Shown here in pieces: positions 9,881 to 18,494 of a stretch of 56,503 nt of DNA. The translations under genes and the position numbers were made by a program. The stretch is from Pseudomonadota bacterium. Its GTDB lineage: Bacteria > Pseudomonadota > Gammaproteobacteria > Xanthomonadales > Xanthomonadaceae. A model generated the notes under the pieces. That model was not told the DNA's origin, made no database searches, and saw only the letters and a program-made list of their open reading frames with translations. Location: contig JAIUOJ010000007.1 of assembly GCA_020161335.1 (NCBI GenBank), positions 1-56,503 on the forward strand. Reading direction: 5' to 3'. Numbering within the stretch: the first letter of the stretch is position 1; each line of letters begins with the position of its first letter.

Positions 9881-11527
9881 TCACGGTGTGGGGAACACCT
9901 GAGCATAGGCATTGGTGATCGGGTAACGCCGTTCGCGTCCAAACGCCCGGCGCGAGATCTTCGGTCCCGGCGCCGCCTGCTGCCGCTTCCATTCGTGGCG
10001 GTGCACCAGCTCCAGCACCGGGTCGACAACGAAAGCGGCGAATCCGGCCGCCAGGATCTCCTCGCGCGACTGCTCCTGATCGATGTGGCGGAACAGGATT
10101 GCGTCGAGTACGTCGTAGGGCGGCAACGTGTCCTGATCGGTCTGATGCTCGCGCAGTTCTGCCGTCGGCGGCCGGGCGATCACCTCGGGTGGAATGACCG
10201 GTGCGCCGCCCACGGTATTGCGCCAGCGTGCCAGTGCGATCACCTCGGTCTTGTACACGTCCTTGAGCGGGGCATAGCCGCCGCACATGTCGCCGTAGAT
10301 CGTGGTGTAGCCGACCGCGTACTCGCTCTTGTTGCCAGTGGTCAGCAGCAACCCGCCAAGCTTGTTGCTCAGCGCCATCAGCACCGCGCCGCGCGCGCGA
10401 GATTGCAGGTTCTCTTCGGTCGCATCGATCGTCGTACCCGCGAACAGACCACTGAGCGTGTCGAGGTAGCCCTGAAACGGTGCGTCGATCGGCACCGTCC
10501 GTAGTGCCACGCCCAGGGCCGCGCATTGCGCGGCGGCCAGATCGTTGCTCAACGCACTGGTGTAGCGCGATGGCAGGCGCACGGCGGTGACCCGGTCGGC
10601 GCCGAGCGCATCGACGGCCATCGCCAGCACGACCGCCGAATCCAGTCCGCCGGACAGGCCGACCCAGACCCGATCGAAGCCGTTCTTGCTGCAGTAGTCC
10701 GTTAGCCCCCGCACGATTGCCCGCCAGGCGACCGCGTCGCGGCCGACATCGGTGTCGATCGGCCACGCGACTGGGGTAAAGCTACGTGAATGCGGATCGA
10801 AATCAGCAACCAGTGCGTGTTCCTCGAAGGCAATGGCCGCCGGGTGTACGTGGCCATTGGCGTCGGCGAGCAGGGACGCGCCATCGAACACGATCGCATC
10901 CTGGCCACCGACGACATTGACGTATGCGAGCGCGACTTGGTTCGCGCGGGCGCGCTCGGCGAGCAGTGCATCGCGCTCAGCATGTTTGTCGCGCTCGAAT
11001 GGCGAAGCATTCGGGATCAGGATCAGCTGAGCGCCGGCCGCGACGGTTTCAAACGTGGGCTCCAATCCCCACAAGTCCTGACAAATCATCGCGCCCACGG
11101 TGACGCCGTTGACGTCGAAGACGCATGGCCCACCATCGGGATCGACAGCGAAGTAACGCCGCTCATCAAAGACCGCGTAATTGGGTAGATCGCGCTTGCG
11201 ATAGGTCGTGGTAACGGCGCCTTCACGCAGCACACTCAGTGCGTTGTAGACCACAGCGCCGACAGCTTCCGGCCAGCCCACTACGGCCACGATCCCAGTG
11301 ACCTCTTGCGCGACGCGGTGCAACGTGGCGACGCAGTCGGACAGGAACTGCGGTCGTAGCAGCAGATCCTCGGGCGGATAGCCGCTGACTGTGAGTTCGG
11401 GAAAGAGCACCAAGTCGGCGCGGTAGAGATCGCGCGCCTCGGCGATCCGTTCGGCAATGCGAGCGGCATTGCCGTCGAGGTCTCCGACCGGAAAGTCCGC
11501 CTGGACCAATGCGATGCGCAGGCTCAT
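9881..11527 (-). CDS. nadE: Glutamine-dependent NAD+ synthetase
   Basis: A 548-residue bifunctional NAD+ synthetase that amidates deamido-NAD+ using glutamine. The N-terminal nitrilase-like amidase domain has its catalytic Glu, Lys and Cys in LVLFPELTVSGYPPEDL, YRKRDLPNY and GAMICQDLWG. The C-terminal synthetase domain has the ATP-binding P-loop GLSGGLDSAVVLAMAVDALG and TTGNKSEYAVGYTTIYGD. Length and all core motifs are normal, so the gene appears intact. It is a housekeeping gene lying between metal modules and next to two gene remnants, so this stretch is probably chromosomal DNA captured in or left within the island. Confidence 0.96.
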   Translation of the reverse strand: MSLRIALVQADFPVGDLDGNAARIAERIAEARDLYRADLVLFPELTVSGYPPEDLLLRPQFLSDCVATLHRVAQEVTGIVAVVGWPEAVGAVVYNALSVLREGAVTTTYRKRDLPNYAVFDERRYFAVDPDGGPCVFDVNGVTVGAMICQDLWGLEPTFETVAAGAQLILIPNASPFERDKHAERDALLAERARANQVALAYVNVVGGQDAIVFDGASLLADANGHVHPAAIAFEEHALVADFDPHSRSFTPVAWPIDTDVGRDAVAWRAIVRGLTDYCSKNGFDRVWVGLSGGLDSAVVLAMAVDALGADRVTAVRLPSRYTSALSNDLAAAQCAALGVALRTVPIDAPFQGYLDTLSGLFAGTTIDATEENLQSRARGAVLMALSNKLGGLLLTTGNKSEYAVGYTTIYGDMCGGYAPLKDVYKTEVIALARWRNTVGGAPVIPPEVIARPPTAELREHQTDQDTLPPYDVLDAILFRHIDQEQSREEILAAGFAAFVVDPVLELVHRHEWKRQQAAPGPKISRRAFGRERRYPITNAYAQVFPTP

Positions 11528-11564
11528 GCGCGGTTTCGGTCATTGCATCGGGCTGCGGGACGCT

Positions 11565-12008
11565 TCACGCTTGCCTGGTCCGACGCACATTTGCTGCTTT
11601 CTCTGTCCGCTTGGCCGGCGGTGGTTCGCGCAAGGTGGCCAGGATCGAACATTGGCCGCGGGCGCCGCCCGAACACGCGTTGATCGTGCGGTCCAGTTCG
11701 CGGGCGATGCGGTTGAGTTCGCGGACCTTGCTACGGACATCGGCCAGATGCTCGCGGGCGATGGCATCGATCTCGGCGCAGGACAACATGCGGTTGTGCT
11801 CCAACCGCAACAGACTGCGGATCTCGTCCAGGCTGAAGCCCAGGTTGCGGCTGCGGGTGATGAAGCGCAGCCGATCCACCTCCTCGTCGCGGTACTCGCG
11901 GTAACCGCTGGCGGTCCGGTGCGGTTTGGGCATGAGCCCCACGCGCTCGTAATAGCGGATGGTTTCCAGATGGCAGCCGCTGGATTCGGCCGCTTCGCTG
12001 ATCTTCAT
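11565..12008 (-). CDS. pbrR: MerR-family regulator, PbrR/CadR type (Pb/Cd/Zn)
   Basis: A 147-residue MerR-family activator. The HTH begins MKISEAAESSGCHLETIRYYERVG. Cys77 (RMLSCAEID) occupies the position that is Cys in divalent-metal sensors (ZntR, CadR, PbrR) and Ser in CueR; Cys112 and Cys120 (CSGGARGQCSIL) complete the metal loop. It diverges from the FTR1-type permease and Pb/Cd ATPase genes, with two MerR-type promoters in the 192-base gap. The exact metal (Pb, Cd or Zn) cannot be told from sequence; the adjacent PbrT-like permease favours Pb. Confidence 0.85.
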   Translation of the reverse strand: MKISEAAESSGCHLETIRYYERVGLMPKPHRTASGYREYRDEEVDRLRFITRSRNLGFSLDEIRSLLRLEHNRMLSCAEIDAIAREHLADVRSKVRELNRIARELDRTINACSGGARGQCSILATLREPPPAKRTEKAANVRRTRQA

Positions 12009-12017
12009 CGACGCCTC

Positions 12018-12048
12018 TTGACCCTATAGCGGCTACGGACTTTACCCT
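12018..12048 (+). promoter_or_regulatory. First (distal) MerR-type promoter/operator of the pbr-like operon
   Basis: TTGACC (12018-12023), a 19-bp spacer and TACCCT (12043-12048). The spacer carries the imperfect dyad ACCCTATA-GCGGC-TACGGACT (12021-12041). It starts only 10 bases from the regulator's own start codon on the other strand, so binding here could also control the regulator. Confidence 0.7.
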
Positions 12049-12110
12049 GTGGGGCCTACGGGTGCTATGCCCTGCAACAACGAAGTCGCCATGCCAGGGA
12101 ATACAGCCGC

Positions 12111-12141
12111 TTGACTCTGTAGGTGGTACGGGGTTTACCCT
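12111..12141 (+). promoter_or_regulatory. Second (proximal) MerR-type promoter/operator of the pbr-like operon
   Basis: TTGACT (12111-12116), a 19-bp spacer and TACCCT (12136-12141), with dyad ACTCTGTA-GGTGG-TACGGGGT (12114-12134). Architecture and much of the sequence repeat the copy 93 bp upstream, including TTTACCCTGTG at the -10. Transcription from here would start near 12148, downstream of the ATG at 12123, which excludes that codon as the permease start for this transcript. Confidence 0.75.
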
Positions 12142-12200
12142 GTGCAATTGCAACTGGTTCCCATTCCCGTTTTCGACTCTCTCCCATCCAGGCGCTTCCC

Positions 12201-14153
12201 GTGACGAACTCCTTTTGCCGTGGCTTGCTGATCGCGTTGTTGGCCTCGATGTGCCTGCCGGTCTTTGGGGCCCCCACGTCGGCAGTGAATCCGCGCCAGA
12301 CCTGGCAATTGCTGGACTATGTGGCTGTCGACTACAGCGCGGCCGTGCAAGCCGGACGCGTCGTGTCCGAGGCCGAGTACGCAGAGATGCGCGAGTTTGC
12401 AGGCGCCGTGCGGAGCCAATTGGCGGTGCTGCCGACCACGCCGGGCCAAGCGGCGCTGATCGGCCAGGCGGATCAACTGGTCGCAGCCGTCGAGGGTAAG
12501 GCCGATGCTGGGCACGTCGCCTCGTTGGCGCACCAGTTGGCAGACGGCCTGCTGGCCAGCTATCCGGTGGGTGCCGTGCCGGCGACGCCTCCTGATCCTG
12601 CCCACGGCGCGGATCTGTACGCCGCGCAGTGTGCCGCTTGCCACGGCCCGTCAGGCGCTGGCGACGGGCCGGCCGCGGCGAGCCTGGATCCGCCCCCGAT
12701 CGCCTTCACCGATGCCACCCGCGCCGCCCGGCGCACGCCCTTCGCCTTGTACGAGGCGATCTCGCAAGGCATCCAGGGCACGGCCATGACCAGCTTCGCG
12801 TCGCTGCCCGAGGCTGATCGCTGGGCGTTGGCGTTCCATGTCGGCAGCTTGGCGCATTCGCCGCAGGCGCGGGCCGAGGGTGAAACCCTGTGGCGCGAGG
12901 ATCCCGCCTGGCGCCAGCGCATTCCCACGCTGGAAGCGCTGACCCGCACCAGCGAGGCGGATCTGGTGGCCGCCGGCAGCGAGGCGGCACAAGCGCGGGC
13001 GATCGTTGCCTACCTGCGCGCGCACCCGCAGGCGCTGCAGCACCCGGCGTCAGGCGTGGCGGCCGGGCCGTTCACGCTGGCCCGCCAACGCATGGCCGAA
13101 AGCCTCAGCGCCTACGAGGCCGGCGATGCCGTGCAGGCGAAGACCGCGGCCTTGTCGGCGTACCTGGATGGGGTGGAGCCGGTCGAACCCACGCTCGCCG
13201 CCCGCGACAACGCGCTGATGCGGGAGCTGGAAACGACGATGGCGCGCTATCGCGACATGATCGGCCGGCGCGTGCCGGTGGCCGACGCGACCGTGCAGGC
13301 CGCGCAGGTCACCGGACTCTTCGACCGCGCCGAGGGCGTGCTGCAGGACGCGCATACCGATCGCACCACGGCGTTCCTCGGCAGCTTCACCATCCTGTTG
13401 CGCGAAGGCATTGAGGCGTTGTTGATCGTGATCGGCATGATCGCCTTTCTGCGCAAGGCCGAGCGCCGCGAGGTCCTGCCGGCGGTGCACGCCGGCTGGA
13501 TCGGCGCGTTGCTGGCGGGCGTGGCGACCTGGGCGATCGCCACCCACCTGGTCGATGTGAGCGGCGCCAATCGCGAGGTGACTGAAGGCGTCTCCGCATT
13601 GTTCGCTGCCGCGGTGCTGCTGAGCGTGGGGATTTGGATGCACCAGAAGAGCCTGGCCGGCCGCTGGCAACAGTATCTGCACGCCAAGGTGTCGGCGGCG
13701 CTGACGCGACGCTCGGCGGTGTTCCTGTTCCTGCTGGCCTTCGTCGCGGTCTATCGCGAAGTGTTCGAAACGATCTTGTTCTTCATCGCGATGTGGAGCC
13801 AGGAGAACAGCACCGCGATTCTCGGCGGACTAGTGGCGGGCTGCGTCGTGCTCGCGGCGGTCGCCTATTGGATGCTGCGCATGAGCAAGCGTTTGCCAAT
13901 CGGCCAGTTCTTCTCGATCAGCTCGATCCTGATTGCGGTGCTCGCGGTTGTGCTCGTTGGCAAGGGCGTGGCGGCGCTGCAGGAGGCCGGCTGGATAGGC
14001 CAGGCCCTGGTCGCTGCTCCGAGAATCGATTGGCTCGGCGTGTATCCGTCCTGGCAGTCGCTGCTAGCGCAAGTGACTGTCGCGGTCATCGCCATCGGCG
14101 GCTTCTACTTCAACGCCCGCACCTCGCGCGTGTCCGCACGAGTGGAACAATGA
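12201..14153 (+). CDS. pbrT: FTR1-family metal permease with N-terminal cytochrome c domain (PbrT-like)
   Basis: About 650 residues from the GTG at 12201. This start was chosen because the ATG at 12123 lies inside the promoter; the ATG at 12249 is another option. A signal peptide (LLIALLASMCLPVFGA) is followed by a periplasmic part with one haem c motif, CAACH at residues 144-148, and then an FTR1 iron/lead permease domain of about seven membrane helices. The two signature motifs are REGIE (401-405) and REVFE (519-523), where paired Arg/Glu residues carry the ion in Ftr1-type proteins. PbrT in Cupriavidus imports Pb(II) into the cytoplasm; an iron role is the alternative. The divergent PbrR-type regulator and the following P-type ATPase support Pb. 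Confidence 0.87.
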   Translation: MTNSFCRGLLIALLASMCLPVFGAPTSAVNPRQTWQLLDYVAVDYSAAVQAGRVVSEAEYAEMREFAGAVRSQLAVLPTTPGQAALIGQADQLVAAVEGKADAGHVASLAHQLADGLLASYPVGAVPATPPDPAHGADLYAAQCAACHGPSGAGDGPAAASLDPPPIAFTDATRAARRTPFALYEAISQGIQGTAMTSFASLPEADRWALAFHVGSLAHSPQARAEGETLWREDPAWRQRIPTLEALTRTSEADLVAAGSEAAQARAIVAYLRAHPQALQHPASGVAAGPFTLARQRMAESLSAYEAGDAVQAKTAALSAYLDGVEPVEPTLAARDNALMRELETTMARYRDMIGRRVPVADATVQAAQVTGLFDRAEGVLQDAHTDRTTAFLGSFTILLREGIEALLIVIGMIAFLRKAERREVLPAVHAGWIGALLAGVATWAIATHLVDVSGANREVTEGVSALFAAAVLLSVGIWMHQKSLAGRWQQYLHAKVSAALTRRSAVFLFLLAFVAVYREVFETILFFIAMWSQENSTAILGGLVAGCVVLAAVAYWMLRMSKRLPIGQFFSISSILIAVLAVVLVGKGVAALQEAGWIGQALVAAPRIDWLGVYPSWQSLLAQVTVAVIAIGGFYFNARTSRVSARVEQ

Positions 14154-14262
14154 GGCACGGCATGTGGCCTGCGCGCGGCAGCAGGGACGGCGCTCGGCGC
14201 GACGCCTTCCAGATGCGATCGATCCCGCAGACCCTACAGGCCTGCATGGAGGAACCCACGCG

Positions 14263-16653
14263 ATGAGCGACACCTGCAATAGCTGCGGTAGCACGCAGGC
14301 AGTGGCAACGACGACGGTGCCCGCAGCAGCGGCCGTCCGGTCGCCGATGCGCTATCGCATCCAGAACATGGACTGCCCCACCGAAGAGGCGCTGATCCGC
14401 AACAAGCTCGGCCAAGTCCAGGGAGTGACGGATCTGGAATTCAATCTGGTGCAACGGACGTTGTCGGTGCACCACACCTTGTCTGCGCTGACGCCCGTGG
14501 ACGAAGCGCTGGCCGCGATCGGCATGCAGGCGGCGCCCATGGATACGCCGTCCTCCGACGTGGAAACAGCACTGCGTATCGCGAAGATGGATTGCCCCAC
14601 CGAGGAAGGCCTGATCCGCGGCAAACTCGGCGGCATGCCCGGGGTGGCGTCGCTGGCCTTCAACCTCGTGCAGCGCACCTTGACCGTGCGTCACGCGGCC
14701 GAGGCCTTGCCTGACGTGCTGACCGGCCTGAAGTCGCTGGGCTTCGAGGCCGAGGTGGTGGGCAGCCAAGGTGGCGCAGAGCCGGGCGCGCCGGTACCGA
14801 CACGCACCGCGTGGTGGCCATTGGCCGTCTCCGGTGTGGCGGCGATCCTGGCCGAAGTCGTGTCTTGGCTCGGCGCCCCGACGTGGCTGGTCATCGCGCT
14901 GGCGTTGGTCGCCATCGGGACTGGCGGTCTGTCGACCTACAAGAAGGGCTGGATTGCGCTCAAGAACCGCAATCTCAACATGAACGCCCTGATGTCGATC
15001 GCTGTCACGGGCGCGATGCTCATTGGCCATTGGCCCGAGGCGGCGATGGTGATGGTGCTGTTCGCGTTGGCCGAGGTGATCGAGGCCAAGTCGCTGGATC
15101 GCGCCCGCAATGCGATACGCGGCCTGATGGATCTCACGCCCGAACGTGTCACCGTTCTGCAAGACGATCAGCGCTGGATCGAGGTGGATGCCAAGGCCGT
15201 CGCACTCGACAGCCGAGTGCGGGTCAAGCCCGGCGAACGCATAGCGCTGGACGGCATGGTGGTGCTCGGCCGTTCGACGGTCAACCAGGCGCCGATCACC
15301 GGCGAGAGCCTGCCGGTCGAAAAGGCCGAAGGCGACCCGGTATTCGCCGGCACCATCAACGAAGCAGGTTCCCTGGAGTATCGCGTTACCGCCGTGGCCA
15401 GCGATTCCACCTTGGCCCGCATCATCCACGCGGTCGAAGCCGCGCAGGGCAATCGTGCGCCGACCCAGCGTTTCGTCGATCAGTTTGCGCGCTGGTACAC
15501 CCCGCTGGTGTTTGCCGTCGCCCTGGGCGTGGCGGTGGTGCCGCCGCTCTTGATGGGCGCGGACTGGCTGGACTGGACGTACCGGGCCCTGGTGCTGCTG
15601 GTGATCGCCTGTCCCTGCGCCCTGGTGATCTCCACCCCGGTGAGCATCGTCAGCGGTCTGGCCGCGGCGGCGCGACGCGGCATCCTGATCAAGGGCGGCG
15701 TGTACCTGGAGAATGGCCGCAAGCTGCGGTGGTTGGCGCTGGACAAAACCGGAACGATCACCCACGGCAAGCCTAAACAGACCGATTTCGCGGCTTGGGG
15801 CCAGGCTGATGCGACCCGCGTGCGCGCCATAGCGACCAGCCTGGCGGCGCGTTCCGATCATCCTGTATCCAAGGCCATCGCCGTGGCGGGACAGAATGAC
15901 AGCGTGCCGATGCAAGAGGTCGAGGAGTTCGCTGCACTGCCGGGCCGCGGCGTGAGTGGCCGCGTCGCTGGGTCGCTCTACCACCTGGGCAATCACCGGC
16001 TCGTGCAGGAGTTGGGTGCCAGTTCCGCCGAGTTGGAAGCGCAGTTCGCGGCCTTGGAAGCCCAAGGCAAGAGCGTGGTCGCCGTCGTAGGCAGCGACGG
16101 CGTGCAGGCGGTGTTCGCGGTCGCCGATACGGTCAAGGACAGCAGCCGACAGGCGATCGCCGACTTGCACGCGCTCGGGGTCAAGACCCTGATGCTGACC
16201 GGGGACAACCCGCACACGGCGCAGGCCATCGCCGGTGAGGTCGGTATCGACCGCGCCCAAGGCAACCTGCTACCCGAAGACAAGCTGCGCGAGGTCGAAG
16301 CGCTCGCCGCACAGGGTACCAGCGGCATGGTTGGCGACGGCATCAACGACGCCCCGGCCCTGGCACGGGCCGACATCGGCTTCGCCATGGGCGCGGCTGG
16401 ATCCGACACCGCGATCGAAACCGCCGACGTGGCCCTGATGGACGACGACCTGCGCAAGATTCCGGCCTTCATCCGGCTGTCGCGCGCCACCGCTCACGTG
16501 CTGACGCAGAACATCACCCTGGCGCTGGGCATCAAGGCAGTATTCCTGGTGCTGACCTTTACCGGTCAGGCCACGATGTGGGCGGCGGTGTTCGCCGACA
16601 TGGGCGCCAGCCTGTTGGTGGTGGGCAACGGCATGCGCCTGCTGAGGAAGTGA
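14263..16653 (+). CDS. pbrA: Pb/Cd/Zn-exporting P1B-type ATPase with two MDCPTEE metal-binding domains
   Basis: A 796-residue P1B-2 type ATPase of the inner membrane that exports soft divalent cations. A GGAGG site 10 bases upstream supports the ATG at 14263. The N-terminus has CNSCGS, then two tandem HMA-like domains whose motif is MDCPTEE (Cys38 and Cys111) rather than the usual GMTCxxC; MDCPxEE motifs are characteristic of Pb/Cd/Zn pumps. Core motifs are TGES, CPC at 450-452, DKTGT with Asp494, SDHPVSKAI and [10 protein letters not shown]. It follows pbrT by 109 bases. The symbol reflects context; cadA or zntA would be equally reasonable by sequence. Confidence 0.9.
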   Translation: MSDTCNSCGSTQAVATTTVPAAAAVRSPMRYRIQNMDCPTEEALIRNKLGQVQGVTDLEFNLVQRTLSVHHTLSALTPVDEALAAIGMQAAPMDTPSSDVETALRIAKMDCPTEEGLIRGKLGGMPGVASLAFNLVQRTLTVRHAAEALPDVLTGLKSLGFEAEVVGSQGGAEPGAPVPTRTAWWPLAVSGVAAILAEVVSWLGAPTWLVIALALVAIGTGGLSTYKKGWIALKNRNLNMNALMSIAVTGAMLIGHWPEAAMVMVLFALAEVIEAKSLDRARNAIRGLMDLTPERVTVLQDDQRWIEVDAKAVALDSRVRVKPGERIALDGMVVLGRSTVNQAPITGESLPVEKAEGDPVFAGTINEAGSLEYRVTAVASDSTLARIIHAVEAAQGNRAPTQRFVDQFARWYTPLVFAVALGVAVVPPLLMGADWLDWTYRALVLLVIACPCALVISTPVSIVSGLAAAARRGILIKGGVYLENGRKLRWLALDKTGTITHGKPKQTDFAAWGQADATRVRAIATSLAARSDHPVSKAIAVAGQNDSVPMQEVEEFAALPGRGVSGRVAGSLYHLGNHRLVQELGASSAELEAQFAALEAQGKSVVAVVGSDGVQAVFAVADTVKDSSRQAIADLHALGVKTLMLTGDNPHTAQAIAGEVGIDRAQGNLLPEDKLREVEALAAQGTSGMVGDGINDAPALARADIGFAMGAAGSDTAIETADVALMDDDLRKIPAFIRLSRATAHVLTQNITLALGIKAVFLVLTFTGQATMWAAVFADMGASLLVVGNGMRLLRK

Positions 16654-16762
16654 CGTGGATACCGTCGCGCATGTGTCCACGAGCGAGGAACGGCATGACC
16701 CGCTCCCGGGAACCGGCCTGATGAGATTTTATAACGTCCGTGGCACCGGCTAGGCTGGCAGG

Positions 16763-17149
16763 ATGAACCCGGTCGCCTCCTCCTGCCTGCTGCTGGCCCG
16801 CCTGCGCGCTTCCACGCGGCTGGCGGTACTGGTGCTGCTGATCTTCGCCCTGAAGATCGGCGCGGCGGCCGCCTGTGCGAAGCACGATTTCGCGGACATG
16901 GGCTTCGGCACGGATGGCAGCCATGCCGTGGCGGTGAAGGCATCGCCGCTGGATAGCGGTAATGACGATTCCACGAAGCTCAAGCTCGGGCATGCCGCTT
17001 GCAGTCACTGCGGTTGCCATCATGCTGCCGCCATGGTGCCGGATACGCAGATCGTGGTTGTGCTCGTGCCGCAGGCGCTGCCTATGCGTACGTCCGGGTT
17101 GCCGCCCAGCGCGTCGCAACCCTTGGAACTGAGGCCGCCGATCGCCTGA
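16763..17149 (+). CDS. czcI: CzcI-like small periplasmic protein
   Basis: A 128-residue protein with a hydrophobic signal segment (LAVLVLLIFALKIGAAAA) and the motif HAACSHCGCHHAAAM near residues 76-90, which recalls the Cys/His motif of CzcI proteins encoded just before czcC. The C-terminus is Pro-rich. CzcI has been associated with regulation of czcCBA expression, but its mechanism is not established. The gene starts the czc module; the 109-base gap before it has a TATAAC hexamer (16730-16735) without a convincing -35 box. Confidence 0.72.
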   Translation: MNPVASSCLLLARLRASTRLAVLVLLIFALKIGAAAACAKHDFADMGFGTDGSHAVAVKASPLDSGNDDSTKLKLGHAACSHCGCHHAAAMVPDTQIVVVLVPQALPMRTSGLPPSASQPLELRPPIA

Positions 17150-17213
17150 GTCAGGTGTTTTGCCCCTTTGGCGCGGAGCGCCAGAGGACACCGTCGACTC
17201 AGAGGATCTTCCA

Positions 17214-18494
17214 ATGCACCTTGTTCGTTCGCCGCGACGACGTCGCGTCGCGCGGCTGGCCGTCCTGGTTCTGGCAGCGAGTTTGCTGTCGGGCTTGGCC
17301 ATGGCCGCCCAAACCCCCGATACACAGGCCCCAGTCGCACTTCGCGAGGCGCTGCAGGCCGCCTGGCAACACCATCCGAGTTATCGCGCCACCGAAGCGC
17401 AACTGGCCGCAGCCCGTGCCCGGTACGATGCGGCCGGACGACCGCTCTACAACCCCGAAGTCGAGTTGGCCGGCGACGATGAAGGCCCGGATCGCACCAC
17501 AACCGCTGGCCTCAACCTCACGCTCGATCTGAGCGGCAAGCGTCGCGCGCGTCGCGACGCGGCCTCCGCGCGGGTCGATCTAGCCACCGCTGAAGCCAAG
17601 CTGCGTCGCCGCGATTTCGCCAAGCAGTGGTTCGCCAGTTGGGCTGAGCTACAGACGGCGCAGCAACGTGTGCGCACCGGTGAACGTCGATTGGCGTTGG
17701 TCACGCGCTTTGGCGAGTTGGCACAAAAGCAGTTTGCTGCAGCCGACATTTCCGGGTTGGAGCGCGATTTGGCACTGCTGGCCCGCGATGAAGCGCAAGC
17801 CCAGCAGTCGCAACTCGTCGCCGAACAGGCGGAGGCCGAAGCGCGTTTCCGCGCGGTCGGCGGCTCGCCGGAACTCCTGGCGAGCCTGACGCTGCCCAGC
17901 GACGCATTGCCGCCGCCGATGCCCTCCCATACCGGCATCGAACAGTTGCCCGACTGGCAAGCCGCACAAGCCGCTGCGCTGGCTGCCGAACGCGAAGTGA
18001 CCGTTGCCCGCCGCAATCGGGTGGCCGATCCCACCGTGGGCGTGCGCGGCGGACGCATCGACTACGGCAATGTGCAGGACAACGTGGTCGGCGTGTCGCT
18101 CAGCATTCCGCTGTTCGTGCGCAATTCCTATCGCGCCGAGGTAGTGGCAGCTCAGGCCGATGCCGATGTCGCGATCGCCGAGGCCGAGCGCGTGCGCGTC
18201 GAACTCGATGCCGATCGTCGCCGTGCGATCGACAGCTACGCCGCAGCGCAATCGGCCTGGTCGCGCTGGCAGGCGAGCCGCGGCACGGATGTGGAGCGTC
18301 GCGCCACTCTCCTTGAGCGCTTGTGGCGCGAGGGCGAGCTGTCCACCGCTGACTACCTGCTGCAACTCAAGCAGACCCTCGACACGCAACTCGCCGGCGC
18401 CGAACTCGAAGCGCGCCTGTGGCGCAGCTACGCCGATTACCTCGCCGCCACCGGACAGCTTGAACGCTGGGCCGGCCTGGAGGGCACCCCATGA
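17214..18494 (+). CDS. czcC: CzcC, outer-membrane channel of the Zn/Co/Cd RND efflux system
   Basis: A 426-residue TolC-like outer-membrane factor. The ATG at 17214 gives a positively charged n-region and a signal peptide ending SGLAMAA; a GAGGA site precedes it. Two OEP repeats follow: LREALQAAWQHHPSYRATEAQL opens the first, and TVGVRGGRIDYGNVQDNVVGVSLSIPLF lies in the second. Long Ala/Glu-rich helices between them form the periplasmic tunnel. The stop overlaps the czcB start (ATGA). Confidence 0.93.
   Translation: MHLVRSPRRRRVARLAVLVLAASLLSGLAMAAQTPDTQAPVALREALQAAWQHHPSYRATEAQLAAARARYDAAGRPLYNPEVELAGDDEGPDRTTTAGLNLTLDLSGKRRARRDAASARVDLATAEAKLRRRDFAKQWFASWAELQTAQQRVRTGERRLALVTRFGELAQKQFAAADISGLERDLALLARDEAQAQQSQLVAEQAEAEARFRAVGGSPELLASLTLPSDALPPPMPSHTGIEQLPDWQAAQAAALAAEREVTVARRNRVADPTVGVRGGRIDYGNVQDNVVGVSLSIPLFVRNSYRAEVVAAQADADVAIAEAERVRVELDADRRRAIDSYAAAQSAWSRWQASRGTDVERRATLLERLWREGELSTADYLLQLKQTLDTQLAGAELEARLWRSYADYLAATGQLERWAGLEGTP

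Noticed and set aside
12123-12200. ATG at 12123 as start of the pbrT-like permease
   Set aside because: It lies within the -35/-10 region of the proximal promoter and adds residues without signal-peptide character. GTG 12201 fits better.
14110-16260. 716-codon open frame on the minus strand over the Pb/Cd ATPase
   Set aside because: It mirrors a gene with full P-type ATPase motifs and has no recognisable domain.
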